Part shown: piece after piece, positions 33,705 through 43,525 of the stretch
Layout: the number at the start of each line of letters is the position of its first letter
How positions within the stretch are numbered: the stretch's first letter is position 1
Assembly: GCA_011947345.1 (NCBI GenBank)
Contig: JAAVTG010000689.1
Location: 1 to 64,000, forward strand
DNA: 64,000 nt
Direction of reading: 5' to 3'
DNA from: Phytophthora quininea
Lineage: Eukaryota; Oomycota; Peronosporomycetes; Peronosporales; Peronosporaceae
Program-made: the position numbers and the translations under genes
The notes under the pieces: generated by a model
What the model saw: only the letters and a program-made list of their open reading frames with translations
The model's database searches: none
What the model was told of the DNA's origin: nothing

Positions 33705-34511
33705 ATGTTGCAAAGTGTGCGGCTTCTTCACCTAGGCGTGCAACTCGAGATACTACTTCTGATTGTGATCGCCATTTCGTTCCGCTCCTGGAGTGTCATC
33801 GATCTCAAGGGCGATTTCAGTTCGCCGCAGCAGCTTTCGTTTGCGCCTGACGGCTACTGCGTCCGCTTCACCAATGGTTCTTCCGACTGCCAGTCATTCC
33901 TGAACGCCATCGTCGGGGACGTGCAACCGACTGAGCGGACAAATGCTGGCCCAGATCTTCTCGCCGGCGTGCCGTCCCTCATCAAGACTAGAAATGCCAG
34001 CAGCGGGGACTTGGTCGTGATGCAAGCTCTGTCAAGTTGGTGCCACACTCGCGGAGAGTTGACTTGGTACATGCAAGGCGCCCAGAATGTTGCGTGCCTC
34101 GTCGTTCTGGAGACGACGAGGTGTACGATGGCGCTGTGGTGTTGTTTCTCCATGCTGAGTCTCGGTCTGTCGTTCATATCTCTACGTCGAGGAGGTTCTT
34201 CCTGCCAAGTCTTTAGCAGCTTCACGAGTGTGATGCTCGGTGTGCTGGCACTACTGACGTGGTGGTATTACAGCACCACTTACATCGACAGGGAGTATTT
34301 GGTGGAGCTGGCACTGGACTGGCACTACGGCGCATCGTTCTACTGCGCACTGGCAGCGCTGCTTCTGGCATTGATAAATGCGCAAATTGCGTTGGATGGA
34401 TCAAGTTTTTGCAGCACTCGAAATCACGCAAGACTTCACATTCTCCCGTCGTCGGGAGGTGACACTGAAGCTTTGGACCCGCTCTCATGCCCAGCCAACT
34501 ATCTCGTTTAA
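33705..34511 (+). CDS. Four-transmembrane protein of unknown function
   Basis: ATG 33705 (MLQSVRLLHLGVQLEILLL) is preferred because it puts the first membrane helix (LEILLLIVIAISF) at the N-terminus; an in-frame start farther 5' is possible. A loop of about 110 residues with several Cys and an N-glycosylation site (NGSS) follows, then three more helices (MALWCCFSMLSLGLSFISL, SVMLGVLALLTWWYY, FYCALAALLLALINAQIAL) and a short polar tail. The layout recalls tetraspan proteins such as claudin-like families, but no signature motif is present. I do not recognise the family. Confidence 0.6.
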   Translation: MLQSVRLLHLGVQLEILLLIVIAISFRSWSVIDLKGDFSSPQQLSFAPDGYCVRFTNGSSDCQSFLNAIVGDVQPTERTNAGPDLLAGVPSLIKTRNASSGDLVVMQALSSWCHTRGELTWYMQGAQNVACLVVLETTRCTMALWCCFSMLSLGLSFISLRRGGSSCQVFSSFTSVMLGVLALLTWWYYSTTYIDREYLVELALDWHYGASFYCALAALLLALINAQIALDGSSFCSTRNHARLHILPSSGGDTEALDPLSCPANYLV

Positions 34512-34584
34512 TTCGATCAGATCTATCGTCGTAACATCTTGAGCGCCTTCACTAGTCTAAACTTCGTACGGTCCAAACTCGTCA

Positions 34585-35745
34585 CTAAACCACCGTCGCT
34601 ACCCCTGCTTCAGTTTCCCCAGCTGAATGATTCTTCCCAGGGTTGTTTGATGGCACCAGCAACTCGCGAGGCACACTTCGATGACCGTGAAGCCGCTCGA
34701 ACGTCGTCAGCATGGACTCCACGCGCTGTCTCCACTTGGCGGAAGGGATTTTCACCCCGAATCCAATGCCTGCGAGCGCATCACTCGCTCGAGCGATTTG
34801 ATCAAAGAAGTCACCTCTAGAGCGGATGTTACAGTGTGCAAATTCAAGGTTGGGACCCCATAATTTCACAGACCACTTTTCATCTGACGGCACGGTAAAC
34901 TCATACGGAACCCGACAGTGTCTGTGTATCTCGTGAAACGTCTTCAATGCAGGCAGAATCCGCTCACGCCAGTCCGTCTCATAAATATTCCACACAAACC
35001 CCACCTCTTCTAATCGGGGTTTATCACGAGTGACTTGATCCGAGTAACTACTTCCTGCGCGAATATTGCTGACGACAAAACCGAGTTTAACATTCCACGG
35101 CCAGCGTTCATCGGAAACAACAGTAAAGGTCTGCGGTACGCGACAGTGTCCGTGGATGTTGTGAAAAGCCTCGACCGCTATACTTCCACTGAGCGTCGGG
35201 GTGATCCCATACGAAACCCAGCTCTCGTAACTACCTTTCACTTGGTCCGCGTCGGATATTAGCGATCTGGCTGCCCAACTTCTTGCACCAAAACCTTTTT
35301 GCCACTCTTTGGCCTATGGAACCACAAGGTTTTGGTCGACATCGATGTGTTCGAACAGCTCGTAGTGCCTCCGCAGCATGGGCATGAAGAAGTGGTCCCA
35401 TTTGTACTGACTCCAGTCCCACGCGAACTGCATTTGCTCCAAGTCGTCCAGCATCCTCTCTGGGATCTCTTTCTTGTCCCTCTTCTGCTTCCTCAGCCAC
35501 TGGGCTTTCTTCCCCAGCCTGTACCCCCACGTCTCCTCAGGCCACTTGGTATCTCCAGTAGGCACCACAAACTGATTGGCACCATCAGATGCTGTTCGTT
35601 CTTGAGGTAAGCTCGAAAGGCGGGCGCCTCTCGCTCTTCCCGCGACGATATAGACGAGAAGAAGCTACGGGCAGCAACAGATGACAAGGAGAGACGCCCG
35701 ACACCTCGCTGCAGGCGACACAGAACCGAAGAGGACGTCACTGGC
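34585..35745 (-). CDS. HA-repeat-like protein gene, copy 3 (most intact)
   Basis: Best-preserved copy of the repeat protein. The main open frame (35241-34585) contains HCRVPQTFTVVSDERWPW, HCRVPYEFTVPSDEKWS and HRSVPRELLVP units. An upstream segment (35568-35314) with WPEETWGYRLGKKAQW and a further VP motif is in another frame and may be joined by an intron or a break. The pattern resembles helicase-associated repeats, which occur in many oomycete proteins, but no helicase domain is visible. It forms an inverted repeat of about 1.08 kb with 23735-24811. Confidence 0.55.
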
Positions 35746-35824
35746 TAAAAGAATATCCGCCAATCCAATAGCTGTACGCCGTTGATTGGTCGTGTAGTTG
35801 AAGTACATCAATCTAAGCCTTCTG

Positions 35825-38488
35825 CTAGTACAACTCGGCCATGATGTTCACCACCAGCGCCGTCCAGCCCGAGAAGGGATGGCATCGTTGGCCGTGACCG
35901 TATTTCTGCTCCGAGTGAAGGTCGCCGCTGTACTGCTCCCAAAGGTACCCGCTGCCCTCGTACTCGCGGTAGATGTTGGCCACCACGTTCGCACGCAGTT
36001 GCTTGTACGCTTGTGCAAACTCCGCCTGGAAGGGACTTCCAGTGCTCTCCTGCGCGTAGTGGTGCAAAGCATCCAGCGCCAGATAGTTGGCGTTCATCCA
36101 GATGGCCCCGCGCCAGTACGGGTTGTCCCCAGGGGCATTCTCCTGCTCGAAGAATTGGTCTTGCGTCGACAGAGAGCGCAGTCCGAAGGAGACCACAGAT
36201 GCGCAGGATCAGTCAGCTGCCTCAACAGCGCAAGGAGCTTGGGCGAGTCTGGAGGCAACACCTTGTGAAGCAGAGGGAACACGCTCACGTACCCAATGTG
36301 CTTGACATGCTGCAGCTTGGTGGTGTGCGGAATGAACACCGGGAGCTGCTGCAGCCCTCCACGGCCATCGCCAAGAGGGAACATGTAGTTCGGGTGGCTC
36401 GAAGGACAGGAGACCTGCTTCTTCTCGATCTGCTCAAAGGGGGCAGTGGCATCGATCACTTTGCCTTCGTCATTGCGACAACGAATAGCAACCTGATACT
36501 CGATACGACCGTCCTCGCTGTGATCGCCCACGTCAAAGAAGGACTGGGCCTCTTCATCCCAGTGATGCTTGTCAAGCCCTTCGAAAAGAGCGCGCGGTTC
36601 AGTTCAAACCGCTGCACCTCGTTGTCTAGACCGATGAACGACGCCAGCTTTGCCATAATCTCGCTGGAGCGGATCATCCAAGACAGCAAGTCGACGTGTT
36701 TCTCGCGGTTGCTAGGCAATGAAGCACGTGGGTAATCATCCAAGCCAGAAGAAAGCGTGTTTGCGATGAGCTTGCCGTCGTTCACATTGCGTCCACGCCA
36801 GCGGAAACTCGCGTCTTGTGGCCCATACTGCGTCTTGAGGAACCAACTGTACCAGCGTTTGAGGAATGGGAAAAGAAGGCGAACGAACTGTTGCAACTCC
36901 TTGTCATCCGAGTTGCCAGCTTTACGCCACTGAACCATCTTGCCGAGCGACAACAGAAGAGTGGGCGGGTTAGCGTGCTCTACGTGCTGCACCAGGAACT
37001 CATTCGGAACGCGACGCCGTGCTGCTTGTCCCAAAATCTGCTCGCGTGCAATGTAGCCATCTTCCTCCATGACACCGAACCAATGCGCCAGGACATCGCG
37101 AGTGACAGTGTCATCAAACGCGGAAATGCCAATCTGGTGGAAACCTTCGTCCCACACAAATCCGCGAGGGAAGAACGACCGGGAAGGGACAGCAGTGAAG
37201 AGCGGCTTGACCGGCGACTCAACAACCTCGGGATTCTTGGGGTCATGTTGCACCAGCGAGCTGCCGTAAAAGTACCCAGTGCCGCCAATCAGATTACTAA
37301 AAGCTGCCATTGCGAATTTGGCGACGCTTGCATTGAACGGGACCTCTCCCTCTGGAGACGGCCAGGTCTTGGTCGAAAGGTGGAAGCGCTGCTCAAACTT
37401 GTCCTCGAATTGCTGCGTGTATTCAACAAGCTTTTGCGTGATAACCGGGTCGATCGAGGTCTTCGCAATTTTGGTAGTCGGTTCTTCGTCAAACAGCACA
37501 TCCAGCGTCACATCGCCCTCCTTGAACGTCGCGACGTCCACATCTACGATAGCTTGCACAATCACAATAGAGCTGCCTTCCTCAATGAAGTTCTCCAGGT
37601 GGATTTCCTTGTCGACCTTCAGATCTTTGTTTGTTTCACCGCCAGGTCTCTCCGCCAGTGACACAAGACGCTCCTTCACGTTCAGCACGTTAGTGTCTTT
37701 CAGTCCAGCATAGCGTAGCTCTGCATTGCGGATATTCTGATGCGTCTTGAGTTGAACCTGCACTTGAAACGTTAGCGGAGCCTCCGTATCTGTTTCCTGC
37801 GCAGGCCCTTCGCTCTGCAATGTCATCTGCAGACACTTTTCCTTCCCCTGGTCACAAGCAACCACTGATGGCTCTTGCGTCACTTCCATCAGGTTCTGCA
37901 GTCTCTTTCTGCATTGCAGCTGCAAACTCTCGTCCCCACAGCCGAGATCTACGTAGAAGAACAGCGATAGTTTGGTGTTCTCCACCTGCTTGCGACTAAG
38001 TCGTTCGTCTCGGATAACCAACGGGGCCGCCTCCACTCGAACTGCCCAACTGTGAGAGTGTAACCTCGCGTAACTCGTCGTCAACTCCACGCGGTTGAAT
38101 TGGTCCTCTACCTTCTGCAGCCCATAGTTTTGTCCATCGTGCTGCAGCCAGCCGTACCGCTGCAGCCGGTCCTCCTGTCGACACTGGTGGCGTAACTGGG
38201 ACACGTCTTCATGCTGCGATCCCCAGAGCAGCCCTGCCGACACGAACTCTGGGTGGGTGCGAGAACGTACCCCAGATACAGCCCCGGCCTGTAAGTTCCC
38301 CAACGGAATCGAGGATTGCGAGTGTACTCCTCCAGAGCTGAGTAATTGAGCGGTGGCGCTGGCGAAGGAGGTGACGACCCGAAGAGATCTATGGGACCAT
38401 ATAGAGCTGTGTATGTGGACAGGAGCATCGCTACGAAGGACGCGCCCAGGTACACGGCGCGGAAGCGCCTCGCGCTGTCGTCCGCCAT
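35825..38488 (-). CDS. GCS1: Mannosyl-oligosaccharide glucosidase (ER glucosidase I, GH63)
   Basis: Removes the outermost glucose from Glc3Man9GlcNAc2 on new glycoproteins in the ER. ATG 38488 gives a short cytosolic tail and a type II anchor (RAVYLGASFVAMLLSTYTAL). The luminal part has the N-terminal GH63 region (FRWGTYRPGLYLG), the catalytic-domain motif FPRGFVWDEGFHQIG with its conserved acidic residue, GLDDYPRAS, and the C-terminal FGLRSLS, NPYWRGAIWMNANYLAL and FSGWTALVVNIMAELY. Breaks near 38255, 36555 and 36200 each need one base. About 890 residues, near the family's usual size. The next gene, divergent, encodes another N-glycosylation factor. Confidence 0.9.
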
Positions 38489-39031
38489 GGTGTCCACGCG
38501 GCAGATACTAAAATGCCGAATTAATGCATATCAGCCAATCAGAATTGTGCAAGGCTTTGATCAGCTTGAGGAGCTCCGTCCTCATGAGGCTCATGGCTCT
38601 GCATTGACTGCAGCGAGATGCCAGTCGTCTCTCATTGTCCCTCGACGCTTTTTGAAACTTGGTTGTGTCCGTAGAGATCTTGGAGCGTCTGCTTCCCGAG
38701 CTCTCCTAAACAATGAACGATTGTAGTTCGCGAGATGACAAGTGAGCGTAAGAGAGGGGGGCGGAGTGGCTGAGGGAGAAGAATATATATATTCCGCGAG
38801 GGCATCGCAATGCGCTTTTCGACATTGTGGTGCCGTGCAGCGCTCCAACTCGAGCAAGGTAGCAGCAAGTTGAAGTGTCCATTGCGTCCGAATTGGTTCG
38901 CCCCATTGTTTATATATTCATGGATGTCAAATGACATTTCACCCTGACCACTTAATCCTGCTTCTGATTGGTCAAAACACTCTGATCCTGGCTCTTGTTG
39001 CTCCTCCACGTGGCCCATACTCGGATCCATC
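38489..39031. promoter_or_regulatory. Divergent promoter region, glucosidase I (-) and OST3/OST6 (+)
   Basis: About 540 nt between two oppositely transcribed N-glycosylation genes. It contains an AT-rich tract with alternating ATATATAT near 38784-38793. Short open frames on the minus strand show no domain. Shared regulation of the two ER genes is possible but not shown. Confidence 0.45.
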
Positions 39032-40290
39032 ATGCGCGGGGTGATGCGAGTGCTGGCGCTGCTGTGCGCGCTGCTGCTGGTGGTCTGGGTGGCCGACGCG
39101 GACGCCAAGAAGAGCCACAAGAGCAAGGAGACGCCTCTGCGCGGCAGTGAGAAGTTGGCGCAGCTGCAAGGCCGCGTGCGGGACGGCGTCGTGCCGTTCA
39201 CGAGCGATCTGTTCGGGCGCTACGCTGTGCGTCCCGACCGCCCGTACCACCTAGTGTTGCTGTTCACAGCCACTGCCGCCAAGTACAAATGCGAGACCTG
39301 CGCGTAGGTGGCCGTGGGGATTGTGTGGGCAACGAGGAGGACGAGACTGACAGCGTGTCATTGCAGACAGGTGGCGCCGGAGTTTGTGACGCTCGGAGAG
39401 AGTTACGAAGTGGCCAAGCAGGTCAAGGTGGACACAAGGGACGGACTCGAAGTCTTCTTCGCCGTCGTGGACTTTGAGACCAACCAGGAGGCCTTCGGAA
39501 TGGTGAGAAAATGAGGTGGGAAGACCTTACAGAGTTAAGAGACTGATTGTGGCTGTTATAGTTCGAGTTCACGTCGGCGCCTCACGTGGTGTACATCGCA
39601 CCCGACCGCTCCGTCGACAGCGGAGAGAAGATGCCGCACAAGGCCACAGTGCCGCCCCAGAACTTGTACAACGTCTACTCGCAAGGAAAGGACGCCGAGT
39701 CCATCAGCACCTTCGTCAAGCACCGCACGGGCTTCGATGTGCGTACAGTTTTATTTTATATTGTGACTGGTGTAGTTGCTGACAAAGTCCACTTGGTCTT
39801 TGCTATTCAGATTGTGATCCAGCGCTCCAAGACGTTCCTGTACGTGCTGCTGGCCGTTGCGCTGGGGTCGACCGCGGTGACTGCCAAACTGGTGCTGTCG
39901 CACCTGGACTTTGTCCTGGCCAAGCTGCGTCGCAAGCAGCTGTGGATGACGGTGTCGCTGCTGTTCTACGGCCTGTCGGTGTCCGGCATGGTCTACTGCA
40001 TCATCCGCGACCCGCCGGCCTACTCGGCGGACCGCAAGGGCAACATCCAGTACTTCCACCCTCAGGGCCGTCAGCAATTCGTGTACGAAGGCCTCATTGT
40101 CGGCGGCTACGACGTTCTGGCTGCTGTCTTCATGATCCTGCTGTCCCAGTGGGCGCTGTACGTGAAGAACCCAGCCGTGCGCTACCTGTCCATCGTGGGC
40201 TGCGCGTTGGGCTTTGTGTTCATGTACCGCCAGATGACTGCTGCGTACAAGTTCAAGAACCGCTGGTACACGGGCTGGATGGGTTTCTAG
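39032..40290 (+). CDS. Oligosaccharyltransferase OST3/OST6 (MagT1/TUSC3) subunit
   Basis: Four exons: 39032-39303, 39367-39502, 39562-39738 and 39811-40290, with introns of 63, 59 and 72 nt, all GT..AG. A signal peptide (MRVLALLCALLLVVWVADA) precedes a luminal thioredoxin-like domain with CxxC as KYKCETCA, split by intron 1. Then come FEFTSAPHVVYIAP and a C-terminal block of four membrane helices (TFLYVLLAVALGSTAVTA, LWMTVSLLFYGLSVSGMVYC, GGYDVLAAVFMILLSQWALY, YLSIVGCALGFVFMY). The GMVYCIIRDPP segment is characteristic of the family. It supports N-glycosylation of cysteine-containing sites as part of the OST complex. No frame breaks. Confidence 0.93.
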
Positions 40291-40499
40291 GCGGATGATG
40301 CTCTTCCAGACATCGGAGTATCTCTTGAAGGGCTAGAAAGCGTGTGTTTCAATCGTCTCCCAACCTCGAACAACGTAAGGAGATGGATTTTGCTGGCAAC
40401 AGAGTGTAGTATCTTGTTGTCTTCAGAATCTTCATGTGATACAGTCTTCGCGAACGAGTTTTGCCACGGCTGGAAAGCGAGTTTTCGTGATAAAACCCC

Positions 40500-41110
40500 A
40501 GCAATGCCAGCTCCTCAATGCTGGTCTTCACCTGCGCTGCAAAGTAGTTCCGAAACCAAATCCTCGCGACCTGCCGGCCCAACGGCAACATCTGCTAGGC
40601 CAGTCCGCTGTCTTCGGGACCGTAAAATAAGACGGCACGTCTGCATCGCCGTAGAGTTCGTGGTAACGCCGTCGCATGGGCATGAAGAAGTGGCCCCATT
40701 TGTACTGACTCAGTCCCACGCGAACTGCATCTGCTGCAAGTCCTCCATCGTCGTCTCTGGGATCTATTTCTTGTTCCTCTTCTGCTTCCTCAGCCACTGG
40801 GCCTTCTTCCTCAACGCGCACCCCACGTCTCTTTAGGCCACTTGGTATCCTCCACAAACTTGATTGGTACGCTGCTAACACTTGAGAAAGGCTCGGATAG
40901 CAGTCGCTTTTCGCTCGTCCCAGGATGATAGGGAAGTGGAGAAGCTGCGGGTATCAGCAGGAGACAGCCAGACGCCTCGCTGCAACGAGGAGGAGCCGCC
41001 ACGAGGCATGCTCCAGCTCCCGAGCCGCATCGTCGGACCATCATTTCTGCGACAGCCCACGTACCGTAAACGCCAAAATACTCTCGCCACAACCCGACGT
41101 CAGTCGGATA
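40500..41110 (-). pseudogene. Diverged relic of the HA-repeat-like gene
   Basis: The minus strand encodes short pieces recognisable from copies 2 and 3: TKWPKETWGAR, VAEEAEEEQEIDPRDD and QYKWGHFFMPMRRRYHELYG. They lie in different frames with stops between. It is far more diverged than copies 2 and 3 and appears to be an old, inactive copy. Confidence 0.5.
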
Positions 41111-41129
41111 TTCACACCAGAGCGCAGCC

Positions 41130-43266
41130 ATGGAGGGCTGGCTCACCAAGCGCCGAGACCACATGAACCTCATCTGGCGTAGGCTCTGCAGTCGTCTCCT
41201 GTCTGCTTGTCAAGGTGCTGACCTTCCTCTTTGTAGTGGACAGATACTTCCTGCTAGATGGCAACCAGCTGCGCTACTACCGCAAGCGCGGCGACCCGGC
41301 GCCCCGAGGCACGTACATCCTCACGGACGGCTGCGTGGTGAGCCCCGTCTTCAACTCAGAGGAGAAGCACAAGCACCACGGACCCGTCTGGATGTTCCGC
41401 ATCACGTTCGCCGTGGGGGACGTGAACGGGGGCGAGAAGTCGTACAAGAAGGACCGGTTCCTGGACCTCGGCGCCAAGAGCAAGGAGAGCGCCGAGGAAT
41501 GGAAGCGCGCACTGGAGAATGCCGTGCGCTCGCTCAGGGAGCTGGTGCTGCACCAGAAGAAGCTCAAGACGGACGCAGAGATCTTCCCCACGCCCACACA
41601 CGTGCCCAGGATGCTCAAGGCCGACGAGGACACCGTGTCGCTCTTCAATCTGGACGCGGACAACGCCAAGGCGGAGCAGGGCTGGTGGCTGGCCAGAGTA
41701 GAAGGAGGGCTCAGAATCATGCAGGAGTGTCCGCTGGGACCCAGTGTGGCTGCCAATCTCTATGCGCAACACGCCGCCACGACCAACGGACTGATCTTCA
41801 GCGCCTGCGTGGGCGCTGCTCTCAGCTTCAGCAGCATGTACTCCTTCGCGAACAATATGCTGCTGAGTTTTGTGACGGCGTTGGCAGCCATTGCCGTGTG
41901 TTGTGTGGCAGTGACGCCCACGCAAGCGCCAGAGATCCCAAGCTTCCGAGTCTCGCAGGTCGTGCATGGCTCCCCGACTGAAGTCTTCCGTTTGATCATG
42001 AACCCGAAAAGGTTCCAGAGATGGGACTCGGCGACGGCGACCATGCGCGTTGTGCAGCAGCTCGATGACCACGCCGACATCGTGTACGTCACGCAGCGGC
42101 CGACGCATCTGTGGCCACTCTGGCAGAAGGCTCGCGATCTCGTGCTGATGCGGTACTGGCGACGTGAGGAAGACGGCTCGTACTTTGTCATGTACCAGAG
42201 CATCGACCACCCAGAGTGCCGCGTGCGTCACAACTACGTGCGCGCGAATCTCCTTGGTGGCGGCTTCGTGATCGCCCCGCAGCGAGTACCGAGCGGATCG
42301 ATTCGCACATTGGTGACGTACGCGCTTCGCTTCGACCCTGCTGGCTGGTCTCGCATCTACCATCAGCTGGGGATGGATGTGGATCTGGTCATGCCTATGC
42401 TGCGCGGCGTCGTCGGCATTCGCGACGAAATGTGCGCCACGGACTTCATTACGCCCAACGTCTCGATGGCTTCCGCTGATTCGGAGAGCGCTGACGCTGA
42501 TCAGGAAGCGTCTGCCGTTACTCAGCGCACGAGCATCGACTCGATGGGCGTCGTCTTGGGTGTGCAGAAGCTGCAGACCAGCCTCCCGAGAAGATGTGGG
42601 GCGAGCCTGACGCCTCTCTCTTCAGCGTGCGTGGGCACAACTACCTGAACGACCGCAAGAAAATCCCGTCCGCGCCTGCCATGTTCCACACTGTAGGCGT
42701 GGATCTGCTGTCGTTCGAGAGTGCTGGCGAGAGGTACAACCTCTCGGCCCGGTCGGATAGCATCGGCCGCACCAGCTCCAAGTTCACGTTCGTCGTCAAC
42801 ATGATCATCCCGGGACCTGACAACATCAGCATGGTCTTCTACTTCCAGCCAGTGCGTGACAACGTCTTCGAAGACGGCTCTCCTTTTCAGAGCTGCTGAA
42901 CGACTTTTTCGATGGAGACGACCAGTTCCGCAACTCCCGCTTCAAGCTGATCCCTACGGTGGTCGAGGGAGCTTCATTATCAAGCAGTCGGTCGGCTCGA
43001 AGCCAACGCTGTTGGGGAACAAGTTGAAGTGCCCGTACCACCGCGGAGACAACTACTTTGAAGTCGACATTGATATTTCGTCCAACTCGGTCGCTAATAC
43101 TGTGATGGGCATGGTGCAAGGCGTCACGAAGTCTCTTGTGGTGGACCTGGCCTTCTTGCTTGAGGCCCAGACCGATGAGGAGCTGCCAGAGATCATCCTG
43201 GGTGCTGTGCGCATGCAGCATATTTCGCTCGACAACCCTCACCGCATGCCAAAGCTGTCTACATGA
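41130..43266 (+). CDS. EDR2-like protein: PH, START and DUF1336 domains
   Basis: ATG 41130 starts MEGWLTKRRDHMNLIW; a 58-nt intron (41179-41236) splits the PH domain, which resumes DRYFLLDGNQLRYYRKRG and ends around EWKRALENAV. A START-type lipid-binding region follows (VHGSPTEVFRLIMNPKRFQR, DIVYVTQRPTHLWPLW, YRLx-type core HNYVRANLLGGGFVIAP), then the DUF1336/EDR2_C domain (FHTVGVDLLSFE, FVVNMIIPGP, IPTVVEGSFIIKQSVG, NYFEVDIDISSN). Breaks near 42585, 42880 and 42965 each need one base in short C, T and G runs. Between PH and START lie two hydrophobic helices (LIFSACVGAALSFSS and LLSFVTALAAIAVCC). Probably a membrane-associated lipid-binding protein. Confidence 0.85.
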
Positions 43267-43525
43267 GCTGTGCCTTCTGTCTCCACGACCCTCGTTAGTA
43301 CAGCTACGATGATAGCTCGCCGTCGCTGTACTTCCTCAATCGGAAGGGGATTGTCGAAGGCGATATCCTCAGTAGGTTGCCATCTCTAGTCCAAGCCAAA
43401 ATCCTGTTGTCCAAGCGACGAAAAACTCTTCGCGATCAAGTGGTTCGAGACACAGTTCATTTCTATCGCTGGTGCAGGCTAATACTAGTACACTTTCCTA
43501 CCACAATAATTATTCACAGCGTGCA
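43267..43525. terminator. Convergent 3' region, EDR2-like (+) and CRC-F-box (-)
   Basis: About 260 nt between two convergent genes. A short plus-strand frame from 43377 reads partly antisense to the downstream gene and has no domain. No clear termination signal was picked out. Confidence 0.35.

Larger units (their letters stand above)
23735..35715. repeat. 1.08-kb inverted repeat pair bounding a 10-kb segment
   Basis: The sequence at 23735-24811 is almost identical to the reverse complement of 34633-35715, with sharp boundaries on both sides. The pair encloses phosphatase 2, the PPR-like gene, K11, the Kazal inhibitor, the methyltransferase and the four-TM gene. No transposase or terminal target duplication was seen. 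Confidence 0.65.

Noticed and set aside
23735..35745. HA-repeat copies as a transposon
   Set aside because: No transposase, reverse transcriptase or terminal repeats could be identified; they look like duplicated gene copies.
36816..37661. Plus-strand frame of 281 codons
   Set aside because: Antisense to the glucosidase I catalytic domain.
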